The position numbers and the translations under genes are program-made. Shown one piece after another: positions 45,906 through 56,704 of a DNA stretch of 64,000 nt (positions are counted from its first letter, which is position 1; every line of letters starts with the position of its first letter). The notes beneath the pieces were generated by a model. That model was not told the origin of the DNA and made no database searches. It saw only the letters and a program-made list of their open reading frames with translations. Source of the stretch: Kalmusia sp. IMI 367209 (lineage: Eukaryota > Ascomycota > Dothideomycetes > Pleosporales > Didymosphaeriaceae); assembly GCA_027946365.1 (NCBI GenBank), contig JAPEUQ010000012.1, forward strand, positions 124,001-188,000, in the 5' to 3' direction.

Positions 45906-48900
45906 TTACTTTCCGGCCCCAAGTCCACTCCCAAAAATCTTGTCAATCCGTGTCGCACGCTCCCATACCAACTCTCCCCCATCCTCGCCCTTCTTCTTGA
46001 AGTACAAGATGCGGTGTTGAGGGATGAATTCTTCGTCGGTCTGTTCCGTTTTCCACTTCTCCAATGTCGTCTCCTTCGCGCCTAGAAAGCGGTCTTCGTA
46101 CCCAACAATGTAGTCGCTAGGGTCGAAATTCCGAGTCCCAGCGCAACCGGTTGAGAATATCGGATGCGGGGCGGAGTTTGGTAGAGGAGACAGGAGTCGC
46201 TGTCCCAGAAGGTGCAGAGCGTAATGGAAACTTCCGCGACGTTTGCGGTGCGCTGAAATCATCTTCGGGGTCGTCGAGCTCCTCTTCATCATCGGAATCG
46301 GGCTCCACTTCGGGAACAAAATCGCCCCACTCACGCCTGTCAAGCTGAAGGCCTTTCAAATCACTCGCCTTGGCCAATGAAATGCCAATCCATGATGAGC
46401 TCTCATCGTAATACTTATCATCCGCCTGCACCTGTGTCAGAAACCGATCAAAGGTCTTCTGCAAGCTTGCTTTCGCCTCAGATCGGCCCTCCTTGCTGAC
46501 CGTGACATCTTTGTCGTCGCTTCGAGAAAGGCCAATGAGGTAGCATCCGTGATAGTAAGTTTCCGATGCGTTTGCCTCGCTTTCAGCGAATCGAGCGGGC
46601 CAGATGCGAGCTGAGAGATATGGCAAAGCTTTGTGAATATCTGCATGTTATGTTACTTTTAGATCAAGAAAGGCGACGGTTTATACTTACCAACAACGAG
46701 GGCAATGCATCGCGATTCTACCCACCCGATGAGGCCTTTGCCTTTAGAAAGAGCGCGCCCCCAGTATTGAATGTCGATCTTGACGTAGCTCTCGAAAGTC
46801 GTTAGAAAACTATCGGTGGCCGGTCTGAAGGGAGTCCCCTCTTCCTCTGGCGTATCAGCAGCTAGGAAGTGCCCCCAAGTCATCCCAGGCGCAGATAGGA
46901 GTTCTTTTGCCCGTCGGAGCTCGCTGACTAGCACTTGTAGTCCTGGAACGGTAGATGTATGTGCAATGTTTGAGTTCGGGGCATGGAAGCCTAATATCAC
47001 CATAGCGTCTCGTGTGCTACGCTGATATCGTGGCTTGTTCTTGTGGAAGAATGCATCGTATACCATCTCGGTTTGCCAGTCAAAATGCGAATAGTGGTTG
47101 AAGAATGATAAAATGAGATCGCCCGCGCTCACAGATCCGGTGTCGTGAGCGATACGCTTGCAGACCCAAGACAACATTAGAGTGATGTGAATGCCACCAA
47201 AGTAACCAAACTTGGTAGAGTAGATGCCTCGTCCAGTGGCCCATTGTTTGATAAAGTGGTATGCCAAACGGAACGATGACGTTGAAGGAAGGGTGCGCTG
47301 AATGTAAGTAAGGTCGCGAATAGGTTTGAGTTTGCGGAGCGACAAGATGGGAAGATTGAATATCGGATCCGTAGCAGACAGATGTGCAAATTCGGACCAT
47401 CTTGGTAGATCGTTAGCTGAAATGAAAATCTTGGTAACATGATTGAGCTCACCTTTGAACAACGTTGGCAGCTGGGCAGTATTGCAAGTCCATGTTCACA
47501 CCGTTAACAGATAGCTCTAACATGGTTCCAGTATTAGCCTCCACCTTGCGCAATAAACGTACGCCCTGAGATTCAGCCCTGCGGATTCGCTGACGGGCTA
47601 ATTGGAAAAAGGTTTTCGAGCTGATGCTTCCTATACAAAGACAATCAATGTCGGATTCGGGGGTCCAAATATTGAGCGCGTAGGAGCCGACAGGTACAAC
47701 GATCATCGGAATATCCGAATGGGTATCATCATTGCCAACACCAAGAAGTACCTCTTTGATTAGAGAAAATGCATGTTTGTAAAGGTCTTCATCTTCAGCC
47801 CTCGGAAACACTCGACGCTTAGAGAGAGCTTCCACCAGGTCTGCCGTGACAGAAAGCTCCGCGGTGGTATGCTTGTGATGGACTGTACATTGTTGCAGTA
47901 TACTTGATTGGTTCGAATTACTGTGTTCTGTATGTGCGGAAACCTTGAATACGGCTCGGATCCCGTAATGGTCACTTCCAACTGAAACAGTATCTTGATT
48001 TGATTCAGGGAGGCCAAACTGGTTGAACTTTATTAGTTCCAGAGCCCCTTGTGAGCGAACGAGGATTCGGTCATAACGTTGAGGACGATTCTCTGGGCTC
48101 CCAGAGATCGTGGCAGCGAGAGCGTTTTCGTGAGGATTGAATGTCGCACCCTCTTCGCCTTCGACAAGATCATCGGCCTCTATCGCTGCGGTTTCGTCAA
48201 CACCTTCCACTCTCGCAGCTGCCCATGCATCTAGAAGCCCAGTCTCGGACAGGATAGATTCCGTCGATGCCAAAGTGCGAGACGTTTCTTGCGATATGGA
48301 CTTGTTCTTCACAGCCTCTTCGATAGTGTACCTTGATGTTGGCAGATTGAAGTCACCGGCGATAAGCCAAGGGTTCGCGGGATGTTCTCGTTTCAAATGA
48401 TGTAAGAGGTTCTGGAGCTGTACCTTTTTGGCCGCAACAGAGCCATCAGTCAGTCCACAAGTGAGATGCACACCAGCAACAATTAATGAATCATTGTTGG
48501 AATCGCCACTTGCGAATAGCTGGGGAAACGAGGCCACGACAGCGCCTTTGTGGCGCCGGTGAAATGGCACAAATTTCCATCTGAAAAACCATTTGCTGAG
48601 AATAACGATATTACGAAGGCTAGGTAGAGGACCAATGTTAGCCTGACTTGGCGGCCCATTCGAGACATATGGATACGCTCGTCGTACTTCGTCAAGCCCA
48701 AGGAGGTATGACAGGAAATCGTCCGAGACTTCTTGCAATACGAGAACGTCAGCAAGTGCAGACTTCGCGAGAATAGTGTTCACTACTAGCGGATCTCTAT
48801 CGCGTGCTGGAGGGTATTCTGAGTCTATCAACACATTGTAGCTTGATATACTGAGAGCTGTCGGCCGAGGTAGAGCACATTCAGCACATGAAATCCATTC

Positions 48901-49692
48901 ATTGACGTTAGTGTCGAGTGTGTATGTGGTCCCCTGTTGTACTCGACGGCTGTTGGGAGATGATAGCTCAGTAGCTAAATCTAGCTCATTGCCTGGATCT
49001 GCCAAATCTTTCTTTGACATCGCATCTGGGATCCAGGATTCGTTGGACAGATAGGAGGGTATCTGTTGTGAGCCGGGAAGGCTGATGTTGCCACAGAACC
49101 GCATGTGACTAGCCGCATCACCCTTTCCTCTCGGTTTTTCGCGGACAAGGATAGCAAGCGAGGTAATATCGATTTTGAAGACCGGTAACAAATTCACTTT
49201 GTCTAGGAGATATTGATGCGCAGAGACTGAGTTCTCCTCTGCCTGACCGATCGTGAGATGAAAGTTGCAGGGGGTGGTGTCGAGACCCAGTGCCTTCAAA
49301 GCTAGCGAACGTACTTTCTCCAGAGTTTCTGCCGCCCTGTTGTCACCTGGGCGAAGGAAAACGGTGACGTCCTTGCGATGTTTAAAAAGACCAGCCCCTG
49401 TCAAAGCTACTGTGAGTGATGTTGCTTCACCGAATGCCGTGCCTAATTTCGATTCAATTCTTTCTCGTGCTTCTGATGCGCTCTCGGGCGCAACAAATGG
49501 ATATATTAGATTAATATGAGGTGGCCATTTCCCATATGACTTGTCGTATAGTGATCTTAGACTGTCAATGTCTTCGCACTGCTGTTCGTTCGGAATGATG
49601 CATAGTGCAGTTTCGTAAGAAACTGTTCGAATGGGATTCGGTGTGGGATTTCGGTCGGTGTCCGCCATGAGTACAAACGTTCTTTCTGTCAA
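45906..49692 (-). CDS. Four-domain predicted RNA-repair protein (2H, EEP, nucleotidyltransferase, MJ1316), one +1 indel
   Basis: Three exons (49692-47453, 47400-46691 and 46640-45906; introns 52 and 50 bases) give about 1227 residues. Domain 1 is a 2H phosphoesterase with PHINLIYPF (His about 59) and HLTIGQ (His about 145). Domain 2 is an endonuclease/exonuclease/phosphatase fold: SYNVL (Asn about 285), LQEVS (Glu about 321), GDFNLP (about 446-451), SDHYGI (His about 575). Domain 3 is a polymerase-beta nucleotidyltransferase: PVGSYALNIWTPESDIDCL (Asp about 681 and 683) and VNMDLQYC (Asp about 735), followed by a poly(A)-polymerase-like helical domain. Domain 4 is MJ1316-like: HRILYFKKKGEDGGELVW and RIDKIFGSG at the C-terminus. 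2H and MJ1316 domains are linked to RNA ends with 2',3'-cyclic phosphates. All active-site residues look intact except that the first 2H motif has Asn in place of Ser/Thr. The frame shifts in an AAA/TTT run at 46126-46128, just before the MJ1316 domain. Start may be the second Met (49668). Confidence 0.88.
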
Positions 49693-50915
49693 ATTCTAAA
49701 AGAATGAAAATGGTGAACGAGGGGTATCAAGAACCGAATGCTGAAAATCGTGGATGATCAACGCTACATACTGAGATTTGATGTTTCTTATATGTCCTTC
49801 GCATTTATTTGAGGGTGTTTCATCTGGCTATGGGACAAGGATCTCTCTCTGTTAGTCATTCACGATGACTCCCATCGCGAAGAATGAGCCTCGCTCGGCT
49901 GGTGAGCAAAAGTGACTCATATGCGCTAACCGCATTTGGATGCTGCGCCTCAACGAGGCGTGCGTTTTGACATTGCTGCAAATACAAAGGAAGCAAAGGG
50001 CCATCTCGCTGCCTTTTTGATGAAATGGTGGGATGCAGGATGGAGATATCATGAGGGTGACAAGCCAAGGGCGACACGTCCCACAGATATTCGCGACGGG
50101 TCCGTGCGCAAGGTCGAGAGTGGTGAACCTCCGGCTGTCCATTCAGGTACTAAACGTCCATGTCTTCTTATACTCCAATTGTTCGCCGATAGATTTCAGT
50201 GATTTATCTTCTCAGTCCTCGCGGAACTTGCCCTTTTTTTGTACGCGCATATCGACACCAGATCCTTAGTCCGATCCGATGCGCAATAGAACATGAAGCC
50301 GACCAACGTATTTTCTAGTGTCCAGCAACAATTATGACACTCGAGCCGCTCCACGCCGCTATAATGCGCTATTGAACTGAGGATGACCATACGAATCTCT
50401 TTTGGACTGGGAGTTTGCTAATGACATTCTCTTTGAACGGCAAAGGGTCTGACTCTTAGGTTTCCAAACAATTTTCACAACCCGTAGAGCATGTGTCATT
50501 TTGCGTCTAATATTTTCAGCAGTTCTGGGTACAGACGGCCCACAGCAGAGCTGATCCGATGCTCCTCGACCGTTCGCGGGAGAACGAAAGGATGCTCAAT
50601 GCATATATTCGAGCCCCGTGGGGAACAGAGGGTCGCACTAAATTAGTGTACTGTCGTGATTGCTAGTGCGGGGAACGATTCCTCTTCAGGCCCCAACAGT
50701 CTACTCGTGGTAGTTATCTCCGCACCTCACCCAATTCGGATGCATATCTTTCCCCAGTAACCAGCCTACTACGCAACGCTTTAAAGAACTGCATCCGTGT
50801 TAGCCATTGCCATCGCATGTCTAGCTCGACTTCTTCCTCCCTCCTCACACCAGTAACCTCGTCCTCGATCTCCCTGCTCACGACTGTACCCTTTATCAAC
50901 ATTGACGAGGTCATC
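49693..50915. other. Divergent intergenic region
   Basis: The RNA-repair gene and the Dabb-GFA gene read away from each other here. The open frame continues upstream of the chosen Dabb start to 50817 as a Ser/Thr-rich stretch that could be a leader or a targeting sequence. No other gene was seen. Confidence 0.5.
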
Positions 50916-51750
50916 ATGGCAGCTGAAACAATCACGCACATCGTGCTCTTCAAATATCGCTCAGACATAACATGGAGCGACCTCGAAGATCATTTCAAAT
51001 ACTTTATGTCGCTCAAAACGCGATCGCTACACCCACAGACAGGTACCCCACTCATCAAATCCTTGCGTGCTGGCAAAAACACATCATGGGAGCCCTTTTC
51101 CAAAGGCATGACGCACGCTTTCATACTCGAGTTTGCGTCTCAAGATGATCTGGATTACTATCTTACCGCCGAGCCCGTGCACTTGCAGTTCTCACGCGAC
51201 GCAAAACCATTGATCGAGGACTCAGTAGTCGTAGATATTAAAGATGGTGTATTATTCGGAGCGAAGGCAGAACACCCACTTCTAAAAGCAAAAGAGGGCG
51301 TGTGGAGAGGTAGCTGTCATTGCGAGGCAGTACGATGGACGGCGCGGTTAGAGAGCGCAGAGCACGTGCTTTGCCATTGCGAAACCTGTCGGAAACTAGG
51401 AGGTGGACCGTATTCGTGCAATCAGATAATTCCGAAAGAAGAGTTGAAAATAGTTTTGGGGAATGAAAACATAGGCGAGTACAAGTATAAGGGTGCAAGT
51501 GGTAAGTGTGTGACGCGGGTGAACATGGACCGCGCTAATGATCAAAACAGGGAAGTTTGTGCATTGCTTCTACTGTTTGACATGCACCAGCCACATTTAT
51601 CACCATCAAGACGTCATGCCTGAGAAGGTTATCGTGCGGACACTGCTGCTGGAGGGTGGAAGTAAGATGCCGGCCACCGGGGAAATATTTGCAGAAGGGA
51701 AATTGAACTGGGTGAAAGAGCTGAGAGATAATCTAGTGAACGGCAATTAG
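50916..51750 (+). CDS. Dabb (stress-responsive A/B barrel) and GFA/CENP-V zinc domain fusion
   Basis: Two exons (50916-51501 and 51551-51750, 49-base intron) give 261 residues; an upstream in-frame Met at 50817 would add 33. Residues about 1-105 are a Dabb ferredoxin-like barrel (ITHIVLFKYRSD at the start, AFILEFASQDDLDYYL, and HLQFSRDAKPLIEDSVVVD near its end). Residues about 128-255 are a GFA domain with GSCHCEAVRW, HVLCHCETCRK and, across the intron, HCFYCLTCTSHIYHH, i.e. the cysteine pairs that bind two zinc ions. GFA relatives act on S-hydroxymethyl-glutathione or similar thiol adducts; Dabb domains bind or cyclise small molecules. Both domains are well preserved. The joint role is unknown. 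Confidence 0.87.
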
Positions 51751-52027
51751 ATGCGTAGGGCTCATCATCCAACTATCAACCACCCACTGCCGTGGGTTAT
51801 TTTCTACCTTCACCCTCCATTCTTTCCGTCTACTTAAGGTCTAAGACTTCACCTGTGCCGCAAGCTCATGTAGAAACTCATTGTTGCTGAGATTTCTTCA
51901 CATGCCCGGTGAAACTCTAGACATGTCTTCAGCTGCAAGGCTGAACGAATTTCGGTGTACTCGAACAGAGATGAGATACTTGCAAGGATTAATTCCATCC
52001 CGAGGGATTCACCTTCTTGTTTGTTTA

Positions 52028-52916
52028 TTAGCCTCCATTCTGTGTATTCACTCGGTGTATAGTAGCAGCAAACAATGCAATCAACCTCTCCTTTTGTTTG
52101 ATATCACGCTCCTGCTGTTCGAGCTGTTCGCGTTGCTTCTCGAAGACACTCTTGAAAGGACGTTGAACAAGCAGGCTCGAGGAGAGCTCATACAGGAATT
52201 CGAAAGGCAGATAGCTATGTTCGTCCAATGTGATACCTTTCCGAACGTGATCAGTAAAGAGCTGGACGACGAACGTCCTAGCGGGACTGCCCTCAGGCGT
52301 GCCGTCGTATATAGTTGCAATGCTCTCGAAATCCGGTGACTTTGTGCTATTTGTGGCGTAGAGTGGATCAAAGAAACTCTTCATTAAGGTCAGAAGAATT
52401 TCTTTCGTGCAAGAATCGATGAGCTTTTCGGCGAGAACAAACAGCTTGCAAAGCCCAAGGAACTCGTCTGCTCCAAACTGCTTGTCGCTGGTATTGTCAT
52501 CTACTGTGCCGAATTCTTTCTGGACATCCGTATTGCCGTCTGCCTCGTAGTCTACCTTGATGTTCTTGTCAGTGAAACTAGGTAGTAGAACTGCGGAATG
52601 CTCCCAAGGTCGCGTATAGAGGATTTTGGAGTATAGACTGAAGGCATCAGGATCATCATCAGGAAGATTGATGACACGGTCGTCCGACTCCTGCCAATGT
52701 CCTTTCAGAGCTCTCGTAAAGTATTCGGCGCGTGGAGTCAATAGGCCTTCATGAATGGAGAACTTGCGGGCTTCCTCATTGCGACCAACCACAATCTTGA
52801 CCGCTGGCGTCTCGAGATATCTAGAATAGTTATCTCTGCAATGCAGTCGTGCAATTACAAGAAACATACTTCAAGTCGAGAGGCACAGTAGTAAGCTCAG
52901 CATAAGAAGTCGCCAT
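52028..52916 (-). CDS. BTB/POZ domain protein
   Basis: Exon 1 (52916-52870, MATSYAELTTVPLDLK) joins exon 2 (52820-52028) after a 49-base GT-AG intron; 279 residues. The BTB core is visible as KIVVGRNEEARKFSIHEGLL, TPRAEYFTRALKGHWQESDD and INLPDDDPDAFSLYSKILYT, followed by FLGLCKLFVLAEKLIDS and a helical region. The C-terminus is a Gln/Glu-rich coiled coil (KQREQLEQQERDIKQKERL). These lone BTB proteins are very numerous in Pezizomycotina; they are thought to dimerise and some act as Cullin-3 adaptors. The function of this one is unknown. A related fragment lies directly upstream at 53283-53660. Confidence 0.88.
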
Positions 52917-53282
52917 AGCGAAATAGCGTGTGATTATGACGGGTAGCAGTTGAGGTCGACACAGTGGGCAGTTGCAGTGTTCTATATACTGCGCGGCGAC
53001 TAGAGCTTAGAGTACCAAGGAACACTAACGAACGGTCTTACTTGAAATAGGGAACGAGAGTGAATGCATTAAGACGCGAATGCAACACACTGTCAAGGTT
53101 GTGGGTAGAGGCTGAACATCGTAATGGCTTTAAATAACAAGCAACCTTCTATCAGTTGAGATCGTGCAAAGGTAGAATAAGTGTATCGATAACCCGACCT
53201 ACAGCAGAAGGCAGATACCTTAGATTAGCGTATCTTTTCAGTCAAGTGCCCTGTACCAAACGCTCCAGCTTATATCACACGG

Positions 53283-53660
53283 TCAACGAGCTCGAAGATA
53301 TTCCATGTACATAGCCGGCTTGCATATGAAGACCGTATCATTACTGGGAGGAGGCCTTCGGGCCAGTAACTTCAGCGCAAGATCTCTTGTGAACTCTCCG
53401 GGCGCATCCCACGCTCCCAACCATCCTTCATCGGCGTTATCGACAAAGATGTTCACCAACAGCAGTCGAGCCATCACACCAGCTGGTGTACCCTTGTAAA
53501 TTATATTTACCGCATCGCTAAGCGGCCCCACGTTCATGTATCTCTCCCTCGCAGTATTGATCATGAAGCGTACAAATGCGTTCTTGGCACCGATGTCATT
53601 GAAGCGTTCGGCTAACACGTAGAGTTTGCTGAGCTGAGTGAAGCGGTCCGAGGCGGTCGC
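53283..53660 (-). pseudogene. C-terminal fragment of a BTB-type protein
   Basis: The frame from about 53660 reads LSKLYVLAERFNDIGAKNAF, which matches the segment after the BTB core in the neighbouring gene (FLGLCKLFVLAEKLIDS). It then continues with IIYKGTPAGVMARLLLVNIFVDN and ends in an LLARR stretch, again parallel to the neighbour. The N-terminal BTB core is missing; the sequence before 53660 shows no match. It looks like a truncated tandem relative, or the last exon of a gene whose first part has diverged. Confidence 0.55.
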
Positions 53661-53855
53661 GTTATGCTTTGGCGGTCTCGGCAGATGAAGGGATTGATGA
53701 CTTGATTAAAGGACCAACAATCCATTGAAAAAAGTATTGGTAATGTTTATGGAGGTTTATGCACCTGTTTAAACAACAAAGATGCATGTTGGGTCAAGCT
53801 GGCCTAGGATGCAGTGTGCCTTTAAGGACTATCCGCAAGCCACATGCAACACAAT

Positions 53856-56243
53856 CTATATAAGAGTGAAGTCCTCGTCTGTGCCTTCTACCAGAGCCTG
53901 CCCATCCATAATGCCATGAATATACGCATCTCCGACCAGCTTATATTTTTCCTCCGACGAACGACGTAGCACATAAGGAACCTCGAATCCATAGATCAAG
54001 CATACATAATCCCCAATCTGACTCAGCTGTGGAACCATGCCAACGAATCCGCCTTTTGTAACACAGAATGCATACGGACTAGAGCCTATGCCGCTGTCAA
54101 ACAGCCATTGAAGATCCTGTGCCTCCTTATTGGCCTTCTCGAATTCCCGGAACTTGTCTAGGCCAAATTCCGTCTGCAGTTTTTCCGCCACGGCTCTAGT
54201 GAACAACACATCTAGAGGGTTTGTAACGAAAATATTCTTAAGCTCTACGAGTCGCTCAAGAACCGTCTTTAACACCCAGCCATAGGCTTGTGGCGCTGGC
54301 CGTATTTGATATGTCTTGTCGCCGATGAGCGTGCGCCACACCGCTTCCTCAAGTGATTGATTTTGTAAAAAGGGATACGGATCTTTGGCATGCATGCGGG
54401 CTATCTTCAATGCCTCATCTAGGTAAGAAAACTGTGCTGAGGGTAAGTGTTCAAGTGAGGGCGGTCCCGTCACTGCGAAACTTTCGACAGGAACCAACGT
54501 AAGGATTTGATCAACATATTGGCCTCTTAGTACGATCTCTCGTTGCGATGCCCCTCGTACTACACTGGAGGTGGTGCCTATCGTTGCATGGTAACGCACT
54601 GTATTCGGAGAAAAGATGGAATTGAGGGCCACTCCAGCTGCTCGGACCGTGGTCCAGTCGACAGCCCAGGAAGGGATATTCGGACTACGTCCGCTTCGGC
54701 CGATTCCAGCTAAGTCGAGGATCTCAGAAGTCTCTCCATTATCCAGTAGAAAATTGGCCAGATCCAGTAGTACAGCATCCTTTTCCTTGCGATAGTCGAC
54801 GAGCCGCTTGAGGTCTGTATTGTAGGATTTCGCTATGCCAATCAGGGCAAATACTTTGTCGATGGACATAGTTGCCTCCTTCTCACCAAATATACGTAGG
54901 ACGTGGCTTATACTCTGTGGGCCTTCAAGGTGGTATTGCATCCGGTACGCAACAATAAAAGGCAGACTCACTATTCCTTTGTATTTTAACCCCGCTTGCA
55001 GCATCTCATCTCCAGAGTTCATCGCCGAAAACATGGAGACCAGCTCTCCAGACAGAGCATCTTGAAACATTTCATAAAATTCCTGCCACGATAAGGATTG
55101 CCGACCATAAAAGACCGTCACCTGCTGTGGCACAACCACTTCTTGGATGACCCATACTCGTTGAAACCAGGGATGCGTTAACAGAAGCTCCAGGGCCCTC
55201 ACCTTCGCGGATAGAAGCAATTCAGTTTTTTGACGCTCGATAAAGCCAGCCACATACGCTGGCACGTAGTCCTCTCCAAAGGTATCTCGCACCAAATTCA
55301 ATTCCTGTATCAGGCCAAATGCGTGGAAACCCGGTCCGTTTCCTAAGCACACGAGTACATGCTCAGCTTTTCCATATATCGCTTGCATTGCGCGCACTTG
55401 GAAAGTCTTTTCGCTGGTACTTGTCTGATCTATACAAATTGAATCGATCCAAATGAACTGGTCTGTAAAATAGGAACTGCACCGGTCGAGAATGTCATAC
55501 ACATTTCGTCTGACGCGCAGGGCGAGGCCATTCAACGTGATGGTTCGAATGTTCTGCGGACCATGACTCCATACATACGATATAGCATAGTATGAAGGCG
55601 CATCCTGCAATGTGTGCGAGACAATTTCTGCGGAAAGTTCGAAAAATGGAAGCCGCCGACGGATCTTCAGAAGGCGTACCTGGGTCTCAGGATCAAACTC
55701 CGGTGCGGCCGAATAAGAAAAATTTGGCGGCGAAGGTAACAGGAGGGTAGCAATTGCGGTCTTAGCCCTTTTCGCGCTCCTTATTACGATTCCAACGACC
55801 ACGATTAGCACGTAGATTAGATTCGTCGGCCCAACCACGGCCCACAGTCCGATCCAAGAGAACACATCGTTCACCCGGCGGCGCCAGGCTACCGGGGCGG
55901 ACCGAAAGAACGCCCATAAGCAAAAGCAAAATGCTAAAACAGCGTTGGAATGCATCCATGCATATTGAAAGAGTATCTTTGTGGGGTACCAGGTCTTGAA
56001 GAGCGCCCTGCGTGCCAGCAGCGTCGCGATGTAGGCGCAGAATTTGCGAAACGACAGGTGATATTCTTGGGTGTGATAAAGAACATCGATATATCCAGCT
56101 GAAATCCATCGCACAGTCCGAAACAACCCAACTGGCCAAGTCGTAAGACTGAGGAAAACCTTCCAGAAAACATCGTTCGGCATCAGCCAGTCGACTGCTA
56201 TGGCAATGAAGATAGTAGTTTTCAAGCCAGAAAGAACTCCCAT
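53856..56243 (-). CDS. HET-domain protein with N-terminal membrane segments
   Basis: A single exon encodes 795 residues. The N-terminal about 160 residues hold three or four hydrophobic segments (for example about 7-40, 95-115, 128-155). The HET domain follows (about 218-420): YYAISYVWSHG, FIWIDSICIDQTS, AIYGKAEHVLVCLG and HPWFQRVWVIQEVVVP. The rest is the variable family C-terminus with YRMQYHLEGP, DKVFALIGIA and a final DGQALVEGTDEDFTLI. HET domains trigger cell death when incompatible fungi fuse, but many family members have no known role. Membrane-anchored variants are less common. The frame is fully open, with no sign of decay. Confidence 0.9.
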   Translation of the reverse strand: MGVLSGLKTTIFIAIAVDWLMPNDVFWKVFLSLTTWPVGLFRTVRWISAGYIDVLYHTQEYHLSFRKFCAYIATLLARRALFKTWYPTKILFQYAWMHSNAVLAFCFCLWAFFRSAPVAWRRRVNDVFSWIGLWAVVGPTNLIYVLIVVVGIVIRSAKRAKTAIATLLLPSPPNFSYSAAPEFDPETQVRLLKIRRRLPFFELSAEIVSHTLQDAPSYYAISYVWSHGPQNIRTITLNGLALRVRRNVYDILDRCSSYFTDQFIWIDSICIDQTSTSEKTFQVRAMQAIYGKAEHVLVCLGNGPGFHAFGLIQELNLVRDTFGEDYVPAYVAGFIERQKTELLLSAKVRALELLLTHPWFQRVWVIQEVVVPQQVTVFYGRQSLSWQEFYEMFQDALSGELVSMFSAMNSGDEMLQAGLKYKGIVSLPFIVAYRMQYHLEGPQSISHVLRIFGEKEATMSIDKVFALIGIAKSYNTDLKRLVDYRKEKDAVLLDLANFLLDNGETSEILDLAGIGRSGRSPNIPSWAVDWTTVRAAGVALNSIFSPNTVRYHATIGTTSSVVRGASQREIVLRGQYVDQILTLVPVESFAVTGPPSLEHLPSAQFSYLDEALKIARMHAKDPYPFLQNQSLEEAVWRTLIGDKTYQIRPAPQAYGWVLKTVLERLVELKNIFVTNPLDVLFTRAVAEKLQTEFGLDKFREFEKANKEAQDLQWLFDSGIGSSPYAFCVTKGGFVGMVPQLSQIGDYVCLIYGFEVPYVLRRSSEEKYKLVGDAYIHGIMDGQALVEGTDEDFTLI

Positions 56244-56704
56244 GTTCTACAGAGATAGCTTTCCTTGAAATATCTGTCGGCACAGCTTGTTATCAACGGC
56301 GCATCAACAGAAAAGGCCAGTTGTACAAGTATGGGTTGACAATCGCTGACAGTTCAGATCATCGAAGATCCCATCAACGTTCATTGACAAAGTGAGAAGG
56401 ACACAGGTAGTTTGTATGCAAGTAGTTGTGAGGCAGATTGGTTTTTCCAGCCCATGAGGGGCAGTGCAGATGTGGCTTGCAGCAACACGAGGACAACCGG
56501 CGCCGTGATGCACAAAGCCGAAAACGGAGGGCAACCCGCGTATGAGCACCAATCTGAGGTGTTAAAAAGGTTAGCTCATCAAGGTGATTGAAAAGACTTT
56601 AGGTTTCGACTGAGATTCAATGTTGAATACGAAGGGCCTCAGTCGGCTTACTAATCATCCATGCCGGGACGCTCATTGGCTACTATATCTACACCGACAA
56701 GACC
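56244..56704. other. Intergenic, nothing recognised
   Basis: A gap of 461 bases lies between the HET gene start and the end of the next minus-strand gene. It should hold the HET promoter. Confidence 0.6.
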
